DNA from: Legionella parisiensis
GTDB taxonomy: Bacteria; Pseudomonadota; Gammaproteobacteria; Legionellales; Legionellaceae
Assembly (NCBI RefSeq): GCF_001467945.1
Contig: NZ_LNYQ01000012.1
Span: 617,618-681,617 of the forward strand
Direction: 5' to 3'
DNA: 64,000 nucleotides
In this document: in pieces, positions 25,024 through 33,570 of the stretch
Layout: each line of letters begins with the position of its first letter
How positions within the stretch are numbered: position 1 is the stretch's first letter
Position numbers and translations under genes: made by a program
The notes under the pieces: model-generated
The model's database searches: none
What the model saw: the letters and a program-made list of their open reading frames with translations, nothing else
Told to the model about the DNA's origin: nothing

Positions 25024-26064
25024 ATGATGAAAACGGAAATTTTATTCAAATTCGCTGTGATCCGAAACCCTGATATTGAGGAATCAACACCAAGGCGTAC
25101 GATTAATTTTGATAGTCACCAATGGGTGAATCGTATAACAGGGCTGGCAACAAATAATGTTTCTTTGGAGGACGCACGTCGCCGTGTTTCCAATGATTTT
25201 ATGGACTCATCCACTTATTTTTTACGTGCCCCCAATTGGCAACCTTTTTTAGCTAGGCACGCAGAAATTCTGAGGTTTTTGAAAATCTCTGAAAATGAAA
25301 CTCAATTCAAATCCTTTTTCAATCCCTTATTAAAACAAATTAATTCGAGCTTTGATTCCCTGGAAAATTTTATAGGGAGTAAGGAATTTAAGCAGCTAAA
25401 AGAACTATTGTGGCATAGCTATTACAGTAATATTACCTTAATCGATCGACGCGCCCAAGATCGCCCTGTACTCGAATTCTGGCTTAGATTCTGGCATTTT
25501 TTAGAACGATTGGTGGCTGGAGATGATTTCAAAGAGTTAATCAACGATTTTAATAAATGGTCTTTCGCTGTGCCCAATCAATTGGTGCAGGCAGTAACAA
25601 CAGAAGATACTAAAGAGTCGGAGCAGAATACAGGCAGTAGCTCAATTCCATTGAGCATCAGCAATAAAATTGCTGATGCAAGAAAAGCAATCGCACAATT
25701 ACAGGCAACACGTACCCAAATCGTCAAAGTATTTCACGCCAAATTGGCTGAAGTTACAGAAAAAGAAGAATCAGAAAAAACAAAACCTATTCCAGATTCT
25801 GGGGGCTCAATAAGTACGAAAAAAGCACCCTGGATACTTACAGCTAAGGAAATTGGCAGCGATGCAGCAAAGACTTTAGAACGTTTGGGTATCTCCCTGG
25901 ATACGCATGACGCAACCCAACTCAGTGCCTTATTAGAAAGACAGGAAGCGGAACTGGAGAGTGAAGTTTTTAAATTAGAGTATACAAAACGAGTTACATT
26001 GGTTAGGGGTGTCCCTGTAATCGTACGTAGAAAGGATGCAACAAATGACCAAACCGAAGATTAA
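25024..26064 (+). CDS. Unknown protein, first gene of toxin-linked operon
   Basis: 346 residues; starts at one of two adjacent ATGs (25024/25027) without a strong ribosome site. The N-terminus is beta-like (KTEILFKFAVIRNPDI). Residues 60-190 are helical with many aromatic residues (NWQPFLARHAEILRFLK, FWLRFWHFLERLV). A Thr/Ser/Glu-rich linker with Pro follows at about 195-265, then a C-terminal helical hairpin (ALLERQEAELESEVFKLEYT). There is no signal peptide, membrane segment or recognised catalytic motif. The 3' end overlaps the next gene by 20 bases, so the two are translationally coupled. It is divergent from the nuclease-like toxin gene. It could be an adaptor, chaperone or immunity factor (inference). 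Confidence 0.65.
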   Translation: MMKTEILFKFAVIRNPDIEESTPRRTINFDSHQWVNRITGLATNNVSLEDARRRVSNDFMDSSTYFLRAPNWQPFLARHAEILRFLKISENETQFKSFFNPLLKQINSSFDSLENFIGSKEFKQLKELLWHSYYSNITLIDRRAQDRPVLEFWLRFWHFLERLVAGDDFKELINDFNKWSFAVPNQLVQAVTTEDTKESEQNTGSSSIPLSISNKIADARKAIAQLQATRTQIVKVFHAKLAEVTEKEESEKTKPIPDSGGSISTKKAPWILTAKEIGSDAAKTLERLGISLDTHDATQLSALLERQEAELESEVFKLEYTKRVTLVRGVPVIVRRKDATNDQTED

Positions 26065-27964
26065 ACCCATTGGCATTGCCGATCTAAAGGTGGTAAAGCA
26101 AACCCTCGTCCGCTATGCTGCTGGAGAAGTTGCTCATATCGAGAATGTCATGGCGACAGAAAGCCGTGGCCGTCATCACCGTCGTTTACGACAAATGGAA
26201 GAAACCATAAGCAGTGAGTTTGAACGCACGGAAGAGAGTAAGCGTGATCTGCAAACTACCGAGCGCTTTGAAATGCAGCAGGAAACTCAAAAAACCATTC
26301 AATCTGAAACACGTTTTCAGGTCGGTGCTGAAATTTCGGCTGGGTTTGGGCCTGTGCAAATCGGTGTCTCAACACAATTTTCAACGAGCAATTCCAAAAC
26401 TGAGTCTGATCTTAATGCCGTCAATTATGCCAAGGAAGTAGTGGAACACTCTTTAGAAAGCTTGGTTGAGCGTGTTCGGGAAGAACGAGTAATCCGAACT
26501 TTAGATGAATTTGAAGAAAAAAACTATCATCAGTTTGAGAATACGGATGGCGAAAATAAAAGTGGTATTTATCGTTGGGTTGATAAATATTACCGAGCTA
26601 AAGTCGTGAACTATGGTAAACGTTTATATTATGAATTTATGGTACCCGAACCCGCCGCATTTTATATTTTTTCACGACATCATACACTTGATAATGAAAT
26701 ACTCCCTGAAGAGCCCCTGCCGCCAGTCGATCCGGGGTCAAATGAACCTCTAGGTCCCCATCATATTACCCGTACCAACTATCTTGCTTTAGCGCAGAGC
26801 TATGGTGCAGATGAAATTGCACCTCCACCGAGAAAAGAAGTGATTGTTTCACGGGTCCTGGGTCGGGAATTAACTGCAGAAGAACAATGGGTATTTACAG
26901 ACAGCGAATTGGAAATTCCTCCCGGATACGTTTACGGTAACAGCTCTTGGTATTATACCTTTGGCGGAGCAGGAGACGTTTATCGTTTTTCCATCCATCG
27001 GTCTGTGCATGTGCTGAGTCGTGATGAGGGGGAATCCACTTCAAATGGTTTAAGCATACCCGCTATTAGCGGCATGTTTCCTATTGGTGTACGGGGGCAT
27101 GGAATTGGTTCCCTGATGATAAGCATTGCGATCGTTTGCAAATTAACCCAGGAATATGAAGATGAATGGCGGCTTAAAACCTATCAGACGATTATGGCTG
27201 CCTATAATAAAAAAAGGCTTGAATATGAAGAGCGTCTTGCAGCAGCACAAGTGCAAGAGGGTGTTGAAATTGGCGGAAACAATCCTCTTCTTAATCGCAC
27301 TATTGAAAAAGAGGAACTAAAAAAAGGGTGTATTACCCTCTGGACTGGTTTTAAATATAATGCCGTACCTGGAATAACTCACAACACCAACGCGAATGTC
27401 CCCAATAATTACCCAGAAATTCATGTTGATAATGCTTTAGAAATGACTCCAGAAATCCAATTTTTGGAACAATCATTTGATTGGAAGAACATGACCTATG
27501 AGTTTTATCCTTACTACTGGGGGCGTAAAAAATATTGGCTTGATATTTATCCAATTAAAGATAACGACCCTTTATTTGCAGATTTTTTACGTGCTGGTGC
27601 TGCGCGCGTGCTTGTTCCTGTGCGCATTGAGGCAACCAAAGCCATCCTCTTTTATCAACTGACCGGTAAAATGTGGCCTGGAGGTGATGTACCGCAATTT
27701 GATCCCCCTGACCCTTCCGGAACAGTTGTGGCCCCCGGCGTAGAAGATAATACAGAGTCTGAATTTAAACTCTATAAAGACTATGTTGCTGAATTACAAA
27801 ATGAAAGCATGATTGGTGATATTAACGAGGATATAGTTATCGCACCGGATGACCCTGAGGCCTGGATGTTTAAGGTTCCAACCACGCTGGTATGGTTGCA
27901 AAGTGATATGGAATTGCCGGATCTTGAAGCTGGCACTACTGAGGATGACGACGACGATGCCTAA
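26045..27964 (+). CDS. Large unknown protein, second gene of toxin-linked operon
   Basis: 639 residues from the ATG at 26045 (AAAGGA eight bases upstream); an ATG nine bases earlier overlaps that site. Residues about 35-130 form a long Glu/Arg-rich coiled coil (RRLRQMEETISSEFERTEES), broken by a Gly-rich, beta-type segment AEISAGFGPVQIGVSTQFST that looks able to pack against a membrane or form an amphipathic strand. The middle carries aromatic beta-text. Residues about 480-560 (FYPYYWGRKKYWLDIYP, DPLFADFLRAGAARVLVPVR) form a distinctive block that seems conserved but has no assigned function that I can name. It ends in a run of Asp. No signal peptide. Overlaps at both ends imply a stoichiometric complex with the flanking products. 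Confidence 0.68.
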   Translation: MTKPKIKPIGIADLKVVKQTLVRYAAGEVAHIENVMATESRGRHHRRLRQMEETISSEFERTEESKRDLQTTERFEMQQETQKTIQSETRFQVGAEISAGFGPVQIGVSTQFSTSNSKTESDLNAVNYAKEVVEHSLESLVERVREERVIRTLDEFEEKNYHQFENTDGENKSGIYRWVDKYYRAKVVNYGKRLYYEFMVPEPAAFYIFSRHHTLDNEILPEEPLPPVDPGSNEPLGPHHITRTNYLALAQSYGADEIAPPPRKEVIVSRVLGRELTAEEQWVFTDSELEIPPGYVYGNSSWYYTFGGAGDVYRFSIHRSVHVLSRDEGESTSNGLSIPAISGMFPIGVRGHGIGSLMISIAIVCKLTQEYEDEWRLKTYQTIMAAYNKKRLEYEERLAAAQVQEGVEIGGNNPLLNRTIEKEELKKGCITLWTGFKYNAVPGITHNTNANVPNNYPEIHVDNALEMTPEIQFLEQSFDWKNMTYEFYPYYWGRKKYWLDIYPIKDNDPLFADFLRAGAARVLVPVRIEATKAILFYQLTGKMWPGGDVPQFDPPDPSGTVVAPGVEDNTESEFKLYKDYVAELQNESMIGDINEDIVIAPDDPEAWMFKVPTTLVWLQSDMELPDLEAGTTEDDDDDA

Positions 27965-28268
27965 ATATAAATCATTTGCTGGAAGCAATACTTCTATACT
28001 CATTGAAGTAGAGGAAGGAAGCACGGGAGAGGGTAGCGGTAATTTTAAAGACTCCTTATCTGTGTTACCCGAAGTCATTCGTTTCTTTGTTGATTCAGTC
28101 GATAAAATTCCGACAAAGAAGAAACCCAAGGAGCTCAAAATTACCTTCAGCCTTAAGACCTTGGAAGATGGGAGTTTAGCCATATCGTCTGATTCAGATG
28201 AGGGTAATTTTAAAATAAAAATGTTGTGGTCATCAGAGCCTCCCTCTGCAGATGAGTTTAGCAGATAG
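27957..28268 (+). CDS. Trypco1-like (trypsin-co-occurring domain 1) small protein
   Basis: 103 residues from the ATG at 27957, which overlaps the preceding stop by eight bases; the longer upstream frame is a shadow of the previous gene. The layout fits Trypco1/CU044_2847-type domains: a first strand SILIEVEEG, a central amphipathic helix (SVLPEVIRFFVDSVDKI), a strand ELKITFSLKTLEDGSLAI, then EGNFKIKMLW. The usual consensus is ILVEV...P.EVEVEFGLKL...G.....ANFKV.L.W. Such domains are reported computationally in predicted bacterial conflict loci with proteases and NTPases, where they are thought to bind effectors. Here no trypsin-like protease is present; instead a nuclease-like toxin is divergent. 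Its role as sensor or adaptor is inferred. Confidence 0.62.
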   Translation: MPKYKSFAGSNTSILIEVEEGSTGEGSGNFKDSLSVLPEVIRFFVDSVDKIPTKKKPKELKITFSLKTLEDGSLAISSDSDEGNFKIKMLWSSEPPSADEFSR

Positions 28269-28352
28269 CTGAAACCCATGCAGAACACTGGCCGTAATTT
28301 GTTTGCTGCCCATCATGACCACTGCAACTTATTGATTTATTCACATCTGTAG

Positions 28353-28880
28353 TCACTTTGGCAGGTCTACCTCTTTATCTTTCGGATTAATTAATTTGTT
28401 GAAGAAAGTTTGGAAGCGAGTTTTAAAACTTGATAACTGCGAGTGTATTTCCATCAATTGCATATGATGTTCATCTAGCTTTAAAGCAAGGGGCTCTTTG
28501 CTTAGTTGCTTGTATGCTGCATGCATCAACGTTCTTCGGATGTTCTACAGTTCCAAATTTGTTCGAGTATCTGTTCCATAAAGTGTTCTTAAGTGTGCTC
28601 TATGGGTCTTGCCATTAAATTGGTTACTTTAATGGTGGAGCGTTGTTTCTGTTTTTGATCTGTAATTTGGGGGCAAGTTTCTCTCTTAATGATCGTTCTA
28701 ATGGTAAAACGGTTTCCTCATAATAAGTACCAAACCTTTCCTCGTTCATGTGTGGGGACGCAGTGGTCAATACAAATTAAGGATTTAAACCTCGCTCTTT
28801 TAATCGAGAAACAATATCAGAATTTTATTGAATCACAGAAGAAGATCGTTTCGTCTGAATTTTAATTTAGCGCAGGTAGG
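28353..28880 (-). pseudogene. Decayed reverse-strand coding remnants
   Basis: The 700-bp stretch 28269-28965 has no intact gene, but its reverse strand keeps protein-like pieces. One of 58 codons (28529-28353) has HAAYKQLSKEPLALKLDEHH and later FKTRFQTFFNKLI. Another of 41 codons (28749-28624) begins MNEERFGTYYEETVLPLERS. Before it comes SDIVSRLKERGLNP followed by a stop, and between the two lies MARPIEHT then a stop. The pieces are broken by stops and frameshifts. The parent families are not recognised. They may be relics of a mobile or regulatory module. Confidence 0.4.
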
Positions 28881-28965
28881 CGCATAGTCGCTATAACCTC
28901 GTGAAATAGCATGTTTCTGATTTTTCTTCTATATTCATTTAAGGGTATTAATTAAGGATGAAAAC

Positions 28966-29475
28966 ATGATAAGGATATTACTATGTCTAGGTCTTGTTTT
29001 AAGCAGCAATTTACTCAGTGCAAAACCTGTCCCACAAGCGGGTACTAATTTAACCCCCTGTTTCAACATAAATGAAATCGAGCGGATTGGAAAACAAGTC
29101 AATGAACTTCTACGGCATGAGTTTTGCGAAGAAAAAATTGATCCCCCAAAATTTACATCGATGAGCCACAATATTTTATCAAAAATCATGACTGATTCTT
29201 TTTTAGGAGTGGCTCCACCGGAAAATTGGCGGCAATTAACCGATGATATTATAAAAAACTGCCTCGAAAATAAGGATCTGTGTAAAAAAGAAGCGCGGAA
29301 AGAATTTGAAGCATGCGTCAAACCTAAAATACCGTTGCTCTTGGTGCAAGTGGGGCCTTGGCTAGCTGAACATTGTTCCCAATTGAACAAGTCATTAATT
29401 CAGCAATGGCCAGATAAAAAAGCAATCCTCGAAAAGACAATTAATGAAAACAAGGCCTCAGAGCGTACCTTGTAA
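28966..29475 (+). CDS. Small exported Cys-containing protein
   Basis: 169 residues with a signal peptide (MIRILLCLGLVLSSNLLSA, cleavage near LSA-KP). The mature part has seven Cys residues spaced along predicted helices (PCFNINEIE, HEFCEEK, NCLENKDLCKKEA, FEACVKP, EHCSQL), suggesting disulfides outside the cytosol. No family recognised. It stands alone, with decayed DNA upstream and a repeat copy downstream. Confidence 0.7.
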   Translation: MIRILLCLGLVLSSNLLSAKPVPQAGTNLTPCFNINEIERIGKQVNELLRHEFCEEKIDPPKFTSMSHNILSKIMTDSFLGVAPPENWRQLTDDIIKNCLENKDLCKKEARKEFEACVKPKIPLLLVQVGPWLAEHCSQLNKSLIQQWPDKKAILEKTINENKASERTL

Positions 29476-29494
29476 TTGAGAAAATAAAATGGAG

Positions 29495-29518
29495 ATCCTT
29501 ATTGCTTGCAACCAGGAT
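29495..29518. repeat. Imperfect copy of dispersed palindromic repeat
   Basis: ATCCTTATTGC-TT-GCAACCAGGAT matches the 10447 copy except for two substitutions in the left arm. It follows the small exported protein gene. Confidence 0.65.
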
Positions 29519-29582
29519 TTATCGGTGGGTGTTATAAAAATAAATTTTATTGCAGTGGCGATAATAAGGTCATAATCAATTT

Positions 29583-29612
29583 TTGGATTAAGTTGGACAA
29601 TTATAGTATAAT
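29583..29612 (+). promoter_or_regulatory. Candidate sigma-70 promoter
   Basis: TTGGAT at 29583-29588 and a perfect TATAAT at 29607-29612, separated by 18 bp and ending 30 bp before the start codon of the next gene. Confidence 0.5.
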
Positions 29613-29642
29613 TTGAATATTTTTTATCTTTGGAAGTATTCA

Positions 29643-31217
29643 ATGAAAAAAATGGTTCCTAATTTTTTGTTTCTTTTTGCAATAATCTCCTCGAGTCTTG
29701 TGTACGCTCAAACTAAAAATAATGCCATTGTTTCTGGATGGCCAAACTACTTAGCCATGGGAACCATAACAAACGGAGCACCGCAAGAACCGACTAATAT
29801 TCGCATCGATTCAGTGTTTACCTACAATGGTGCTGGTGGCGACGGGGATCCTGGAAAAATAGAAACTCCTTATAAAATTTGGAATATGATCAACATGGCC
29901 AAAAATATAAAAATGAATACTGGCCACCCTGTTAATCCTGTGTTAGTTGAATATGGCTGGCAACTCAGCGGAGGCTGGAATACAGAGAGTGTGACCCATT
30001 TAGACGATCTGACGAAACATTTCTTTAATCTCATGTTTTTGTCTAAAACGTTAGAGGATAATGCATACAGCAAGACAGGAACCTATGGCACTATCTTATT
30101 AAACCCAGATATGCTTGGTTACCTGGGAAATACAAATCGTGTAGAAACAGTACAGTCTTTATATATACCCGTCGGTCAAGCGGTTGCGAATGCTTATTGC
30201 ATGATGGCTAAAAAAATGGATTACAATGCCTTGAACACACCCAATTGTACTTATGGCTGGGATAAAAAACCGGTTATAGCCCGTGTTACCCCAACTGATT
30301 TATTAGTATGGTTAAAGTCTAAAACGGATAATTATACTGCGGGGCAAGCTTTTTCCTCGTGCATTAATGATTATGTGATGCCTCAGTGTGCTGCGGCAAC
30401 TGCAAATAATAACATCCCTGATTTCTCAGATAGTTTTAATGGTTGGTTACAAGCTCAAAACTGGATAGCTAAATACTTTGGGCCTCATGTTGCTCTTGGC
30501 GTTCATGAAAATATTTCTGCAGCGCCGGAAGGGGGATGGTGGATTCATCAGGGAGCAACTGCTGTGCAACCCTATGTGGATAAGGTTCTGGCTGATTTAA
30601 AGAGCTTTGAATTATTTACCAGTAAATATAAACCTGATTTTATTTATTTTGATCGTTATGGCGCTGATGATTACAGCAGTAAATTCCCCAGTTTACTCAT
30701 GAATCAAGCAACATTTTACAATGATGCTGCATGGCAAAATTTTCTAACGATGACAAAAAAAATTAGTGAAGGACTAGGGCAACAAGCAGGTAAAAATTAC
30801 ATACCTGCCATGCTATGGCAAATTCCTGCTGCCCATATACCTACCCAAAATGAGCCTGTATTAGAAGCTCATGAAGAGGGTTCGGCGCCGGTATATTTTT
30901 TTGGTGACTCAAACTTACAACCAGATTTAAGCAATATCGCTTCCTGGATTAATGTTGATATTGCTCACTTACCCAATGGTTATAGTGTGTGTGCTGGCAA
31001 AAATGCGAGTCAGTGCTTGACGTTAAACAACTTTAATTGGGCCCATAATAATTCCGATCAATTAAAAGCAGCAGTTAATGCGCATATATTTTCAATTTTG
31101 TGGGGAGCTGGCGCTTTTGCAACAGGCGTTTGGGAAGTGCCGGGAACAACTTTTCCAGATAATGGATGGATGGCAAAAAAATTGGGGATTTATTATAAAA
31201 ATCCACAAGTCTTCTGA
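29643..31217 (+). CDS. Exported protein, possibly TIM-barrel hydrolase-like
   Basis: 524 residues from the ATG at 29643, with GGAAG seven bases upstream; the longer frame uses TTG and spoils the signal peptide. The signal peptide is MKKMVPNFLFLFAIISSSLV followed by YA-Q. The mature protein has alternating strands and helices with motifs typical of carbohydrate-active barrels: NPVLVEYGWQLSGGWN, HVALGVHENISAAPEGGWW, PDFIYFDRYGADDY (acidic pair after a strand) and PAMLWQIPAAH. These resemble loop positions of a TIM barrel with Asp/Glu catalysts, but no glycosidase family can be named. Its Cys pairs fit an exported protein. It could be a type II-secreted enzyme, as Legionella exports many hydrolases. 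Alternative: a solute-binding or structural surface protein. Confidence 0.6.
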   Translation: MKKMVPNFLFLFAIISSSLVYAQTKNNAIVSGWPNYLAMGTITNGAPQEPTNIRIDSVFTYNGAGGDGDPGKIETPYKIWNMINMAKNIKMNTGHPVNPVLVEYGWQLSGGWNTESVTHLDDLTKHFFNLMFLSKTLEDNAYSKTGTYGTILLNPDMLGYLGNTNRVETVQSLYIPVGQAVANAYCMMAKKMDYNALNTPNCTYGWDKKPVIARVTPTDLLVWLKSKTDNYTAGQAFSSCINDYVMPQCAAATANNNIPDFSDSFNGWLQAQNWIAKYFGPHVALGVHENISAAPEGGWWIHQGATAVQPYVDKVLADLKSFELFTSKYKPDFIYFDRYGADDYSSKFPSLLMNQATFYNDAAWQNFLTMTKKISEGLGQQAGKNYIPAMLWQIPAAHIPTQNEPVLEAHEEGSAPVYFFGDSNLQPDLSNIASWINVDIAHLPNGYSVCAGKNASQCLTLNNFNWAHNNSDQLKAAVNAHIFSILWGAGAFATGVWEVPGTTFPDNGWMAKKLGIYYKNPQVF

Positions 31218-31291
31218 TGAGGATTTTAGCTCATTGATAGCTTTGGTTAAAATAATAGGCTCCAATACCAATCAAGACACCAAGACTTTGA

Positions 31292-32269
31292 TTAGGACTT
31301 CCCAAAAGAGGTGATGGTGTCATGCGTTTCTTCAGTCGCAGTTATTTGCTGAGTGACCGTCTTCGTATGTTTGCTCCAGAATAGGGCTTGAGCAAAACTT
31401 TTATATGCAAGAATGTCCTCATTCGTAAAAAACACATTCCTGCTGAGATATCTGGAAATAGATGGATTATCTCCAGAAGAGTAGTTCTTCATAGCATCAT
31501 TTTCGCCGATAAGATCCATCTTGATGCCATTTCGAGCTTCGTTTTTGTGCACACCATACAAGAACAACTGTACATCGCTCAGAGAATGAGATGGGCTTAA
31601 TTCTGATTCCAGATCCAATGCCTCATCCATTTGAGGAGAGTCCAGACCAAAAGTCCTTGCGGCGCGGGGGAGGTGGAAGGCACTGGAAACAACAGCAATA
31701 TGTTTATGAGCGTGGTGTTCGAGATAATGGCGAAACGATTGGGCCTGTGCCACGGTATTTTGGCCTATGTTGTTTTTCCTGGGATGATACAGAGGGGAGA
31801 TTGTAAATAATCGTGCAGGATAATAGGGAAGTGGCTCCAGACCTATTTTTTGCTGCTGTTGGGGATTTCTTAAGGCTTTTTTTAAGTCTTCATTATGGAT
31901 TTTTCTACCATTATAAAAAATAGGAATGACATAATCATTTTCAGTTAATTTTTCAGGCTTTTTGCCGGCACGCAGGGCACATACTTGGGTGGCAATCTCA
32001 ATACCAAGTTTCAGGCGATGAATGTCATCTACACAATCGAATTCCTCTTCTTTTCTTTTATTTTGTTGAATCAACTCGACATCGGCAATCTGACTTAAAA
32101 CAGTTGTTCTTGCGGCGAGCACGTATACTAAATCAATTTCAGGAATTGGAGTGGGATTTTTTGTTAATGCACTTTTCTTTAAATCACGTGTAAATATATT
32201 TTCTTCAGTAAAAACATCTTCAAAATTCATTCCAAAAAATGATAGTTTATTAATTAATTTCTTGGGCAT
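31292..32269 (-). CDS. DUF218 (YdcF/SanA-like) protein
   Basis: 325 residues. The core is DUF218-like: a first strand IDLVYVLAART, helix HRLKLGIEIATQVCALRAGK, strand DYVIPIFYNGRK, then NTVAQAQSFRHYLEH and KHIAVVSSAFHLPRAARTFG, which matches the signature T..NA......L......I.LVTSAFHMPRA. It lacks the N-terminal membrane span of SanA/YdcF-type envelope proteins and has a long C-terminal extension, so it appears cytosolic. DUF218 folds bind nucleotide-like ligands in some cases, but the role is unknown. It lies next to an acyltransferase gene on the same strand, 63 bp apart with a hairpin between. Confidence 0.7.
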   Translation of the reverse strand: MPKKLINKLSFFGMNFEDVFTEENIFTRDLKKSALTKNPTPIPEIDLVYVLAARTTVLSQIADVELIQQNKRKEEEFDCVDDIHRLKLGIEIATQVCALRAGKKPEKLTENDYVIPIFYNGRKIHNEDLKKALRNPQQQQKIGLEPLPYYPARLFTISPLYHPRKNNIGQNTVAQAQSFRHYLEHHAHKHIAVVSSAFHLPRAARTFGLDSPQMDEALDLESELSPSHSLSDVQLFLYGVHKNEARNGIKMDLIGENDAMKNYSSGDNPSISRYLSRNVFFTNEDILAYKSFAQALFWSKHTKTVTQQITATEETHDTITSFGKS

Positions 32270-32302
32270 TTTCTAGTCTACAGTGATGTCTAAATACCAA
32301 TC

Positions 32303-32322
32303 ATCCCTAAGCCGGCAGGGAT
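32303..32322 (-). terminator. Hairpin between DUF218 and acyltransferase genes
   Basis: ATCCCT-AAGCCGGC-AGGGAT, 6-bp arms, in the 63-bp gap. It lies downstream of the acyltransferase gene only when read on + and upstream of it when read on -, so it might instead be a leader structure; no T-run is present. Confidence 0.3.
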
Positions 32323-32332
32323 CCATGTTTAA

Positions 32333-33505
32333 TTATTCAGTGAGTAACCGATGTCTTCTCCGTACTAAATTTTTTATGAAAGCAAATTGACTCCAAAAAG
32401 TCCCTTTCATCCCAGGCAATTCAATCAACTTATAAGAAAGGGTCGCTACCGGGATTAATATAATGCCAATACTAAAACAAACGATGAATTTTTGTATTGG
32501 ATGAGTGAGTAGTGCCACTGGATGCATTGAGGTAAATTGCTGAACGGTGAATATTACAAGGTATTGAAGAAGATAAATACTGTAGCTTATCCGGCCAAGA
32601 AAGAGTAAAGGCTTGTAAGTTAATATTTTAGGTTTTGCGATGAGAATGCTGAGAAATAAAATACCTGCTAGAAAAAAATGTTTGAAATCGAATTGACCCG
32701 GTGATATGAGAGATAAGAGAAGCGCTAATAATGGTATAGTCCCTAAAAAGGGTTTTATCTTTGAATCCTGTAAGCTTGGATAATGACACATGAACCATGC
32801 GCCAAAACTTCCAATGATAAAAAACGGCCATGACGCATTGCCTAAAGTGTAAAAATCACGAAAAGCTAATAGAAGAACAGATAAAACGATTGTAATCGCC
32901 ATGAATGTGGACTGACGGTATAGAAAATACAAAGGGGGGAGGACTAAATAAAATTTCCATTCATAACTTAAAGTCCATGCAATACCAATAAAGGACAATG
33001 CATTGATACTACCAAAGTAGAGTACCCCATCACCTAAAAAGCCATATGAAAATATATCGATAATTCCTTTAAAATGAAGAGGGAATTCATTCGATGTTTT
33101 TATAGACAGGTAAAAACATACAAGAATGGTCATTGAGGCAACAAAAAGATAAAGAGGGACTATTCGTCTTACTCTTGCCATATAGAAAGAAGCGGGGTCG
33201 AGTTTATTTTCTAATGCTTTTTTAGTAAATAAGAAGGCAGTTAAAGCAAAAAATAACTGCACACTAATAAACCCTATGCGATTTCCAATTAGGGGTATGC
33301 CAGCGATACCAAAAAAAGCAAGTAGATGATGATTCACATGACATGCTACAACACCCAATGCAGCTAACCCTCTTACGCCATCCAAATGCTTATATCGATG
33401 ATCTTGATCGTCACTTATATTAAAAAGACGCTGGCAAGGTAATGCTATAATGAATGCGATAACAAAAAATCCAATAAAAAAAAGTGTCTGAATAATTTGA
33501 TGCAT
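32333..33505 (-). CDS. Membrane acyltransferase (acyltransferase 3, OafA/YrhL type)
   Basis: 390 residues with about ten membrane spans. The N-terminal block YKHLDGVRGLAALGVVACH (residues 38-56) carries the Arg and His conserved in acyltransferase-3 proteins, followed by GFISVQLFFALTAFLFTKK and ARVRRIVPLYLF. WTLSYEWKFYLVLPPLYFL is the second signature with its Glu. Such proteins move acyl groups, usually acetyl, onto cell-surface sugars such as O-antigen. Legionella LPS is heavily O-acetylated, and acyltransferases of this class contribute to that in the genus. No polysaccharide cluster is nearby, so the acceptor is unknown. Confidence 0.85.
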   Translation of the reverse strand: MHQIIQTLFFIGFFVIAFIIALPCQRLFNISDDQDHRYKHLDGVRGLAALGVVACHVNHHLLAFFGIAGIPLIGNRIGFISVQLFFALTAFLFTKKALENKLDPASFYMARVRRIVPLYLFVASMTILVCFYLSIKTSNEFPLHFKGIIDIFSYGFLGDGVLYFGSINALSFIGIAWTLSYEWKFYLVLPPLYFLYRQSTFMAITIVLSVLLLAFRDFYTLGNASWPFFIIGSFGAWFMCHYPSLQDSKIKPFLGTIPLLALLLSLISPGQFDFKHFFLAGILFLSILIAKPKILTYKPLLFLGRISYSIYLLQYLVIFTVQQFTSMHPVALLTHPIQKFIVCFSIGIILIPVATLSYKLIELPGMKGTFWSQFAFIKNLVRRRHRLLTE

Positions 33506-33570
33506 AATTCGTGTTAAGCCTTAAGCCAATGAGTTACGGCAATTTACTTGAATGCAATAAAATATTCAAG

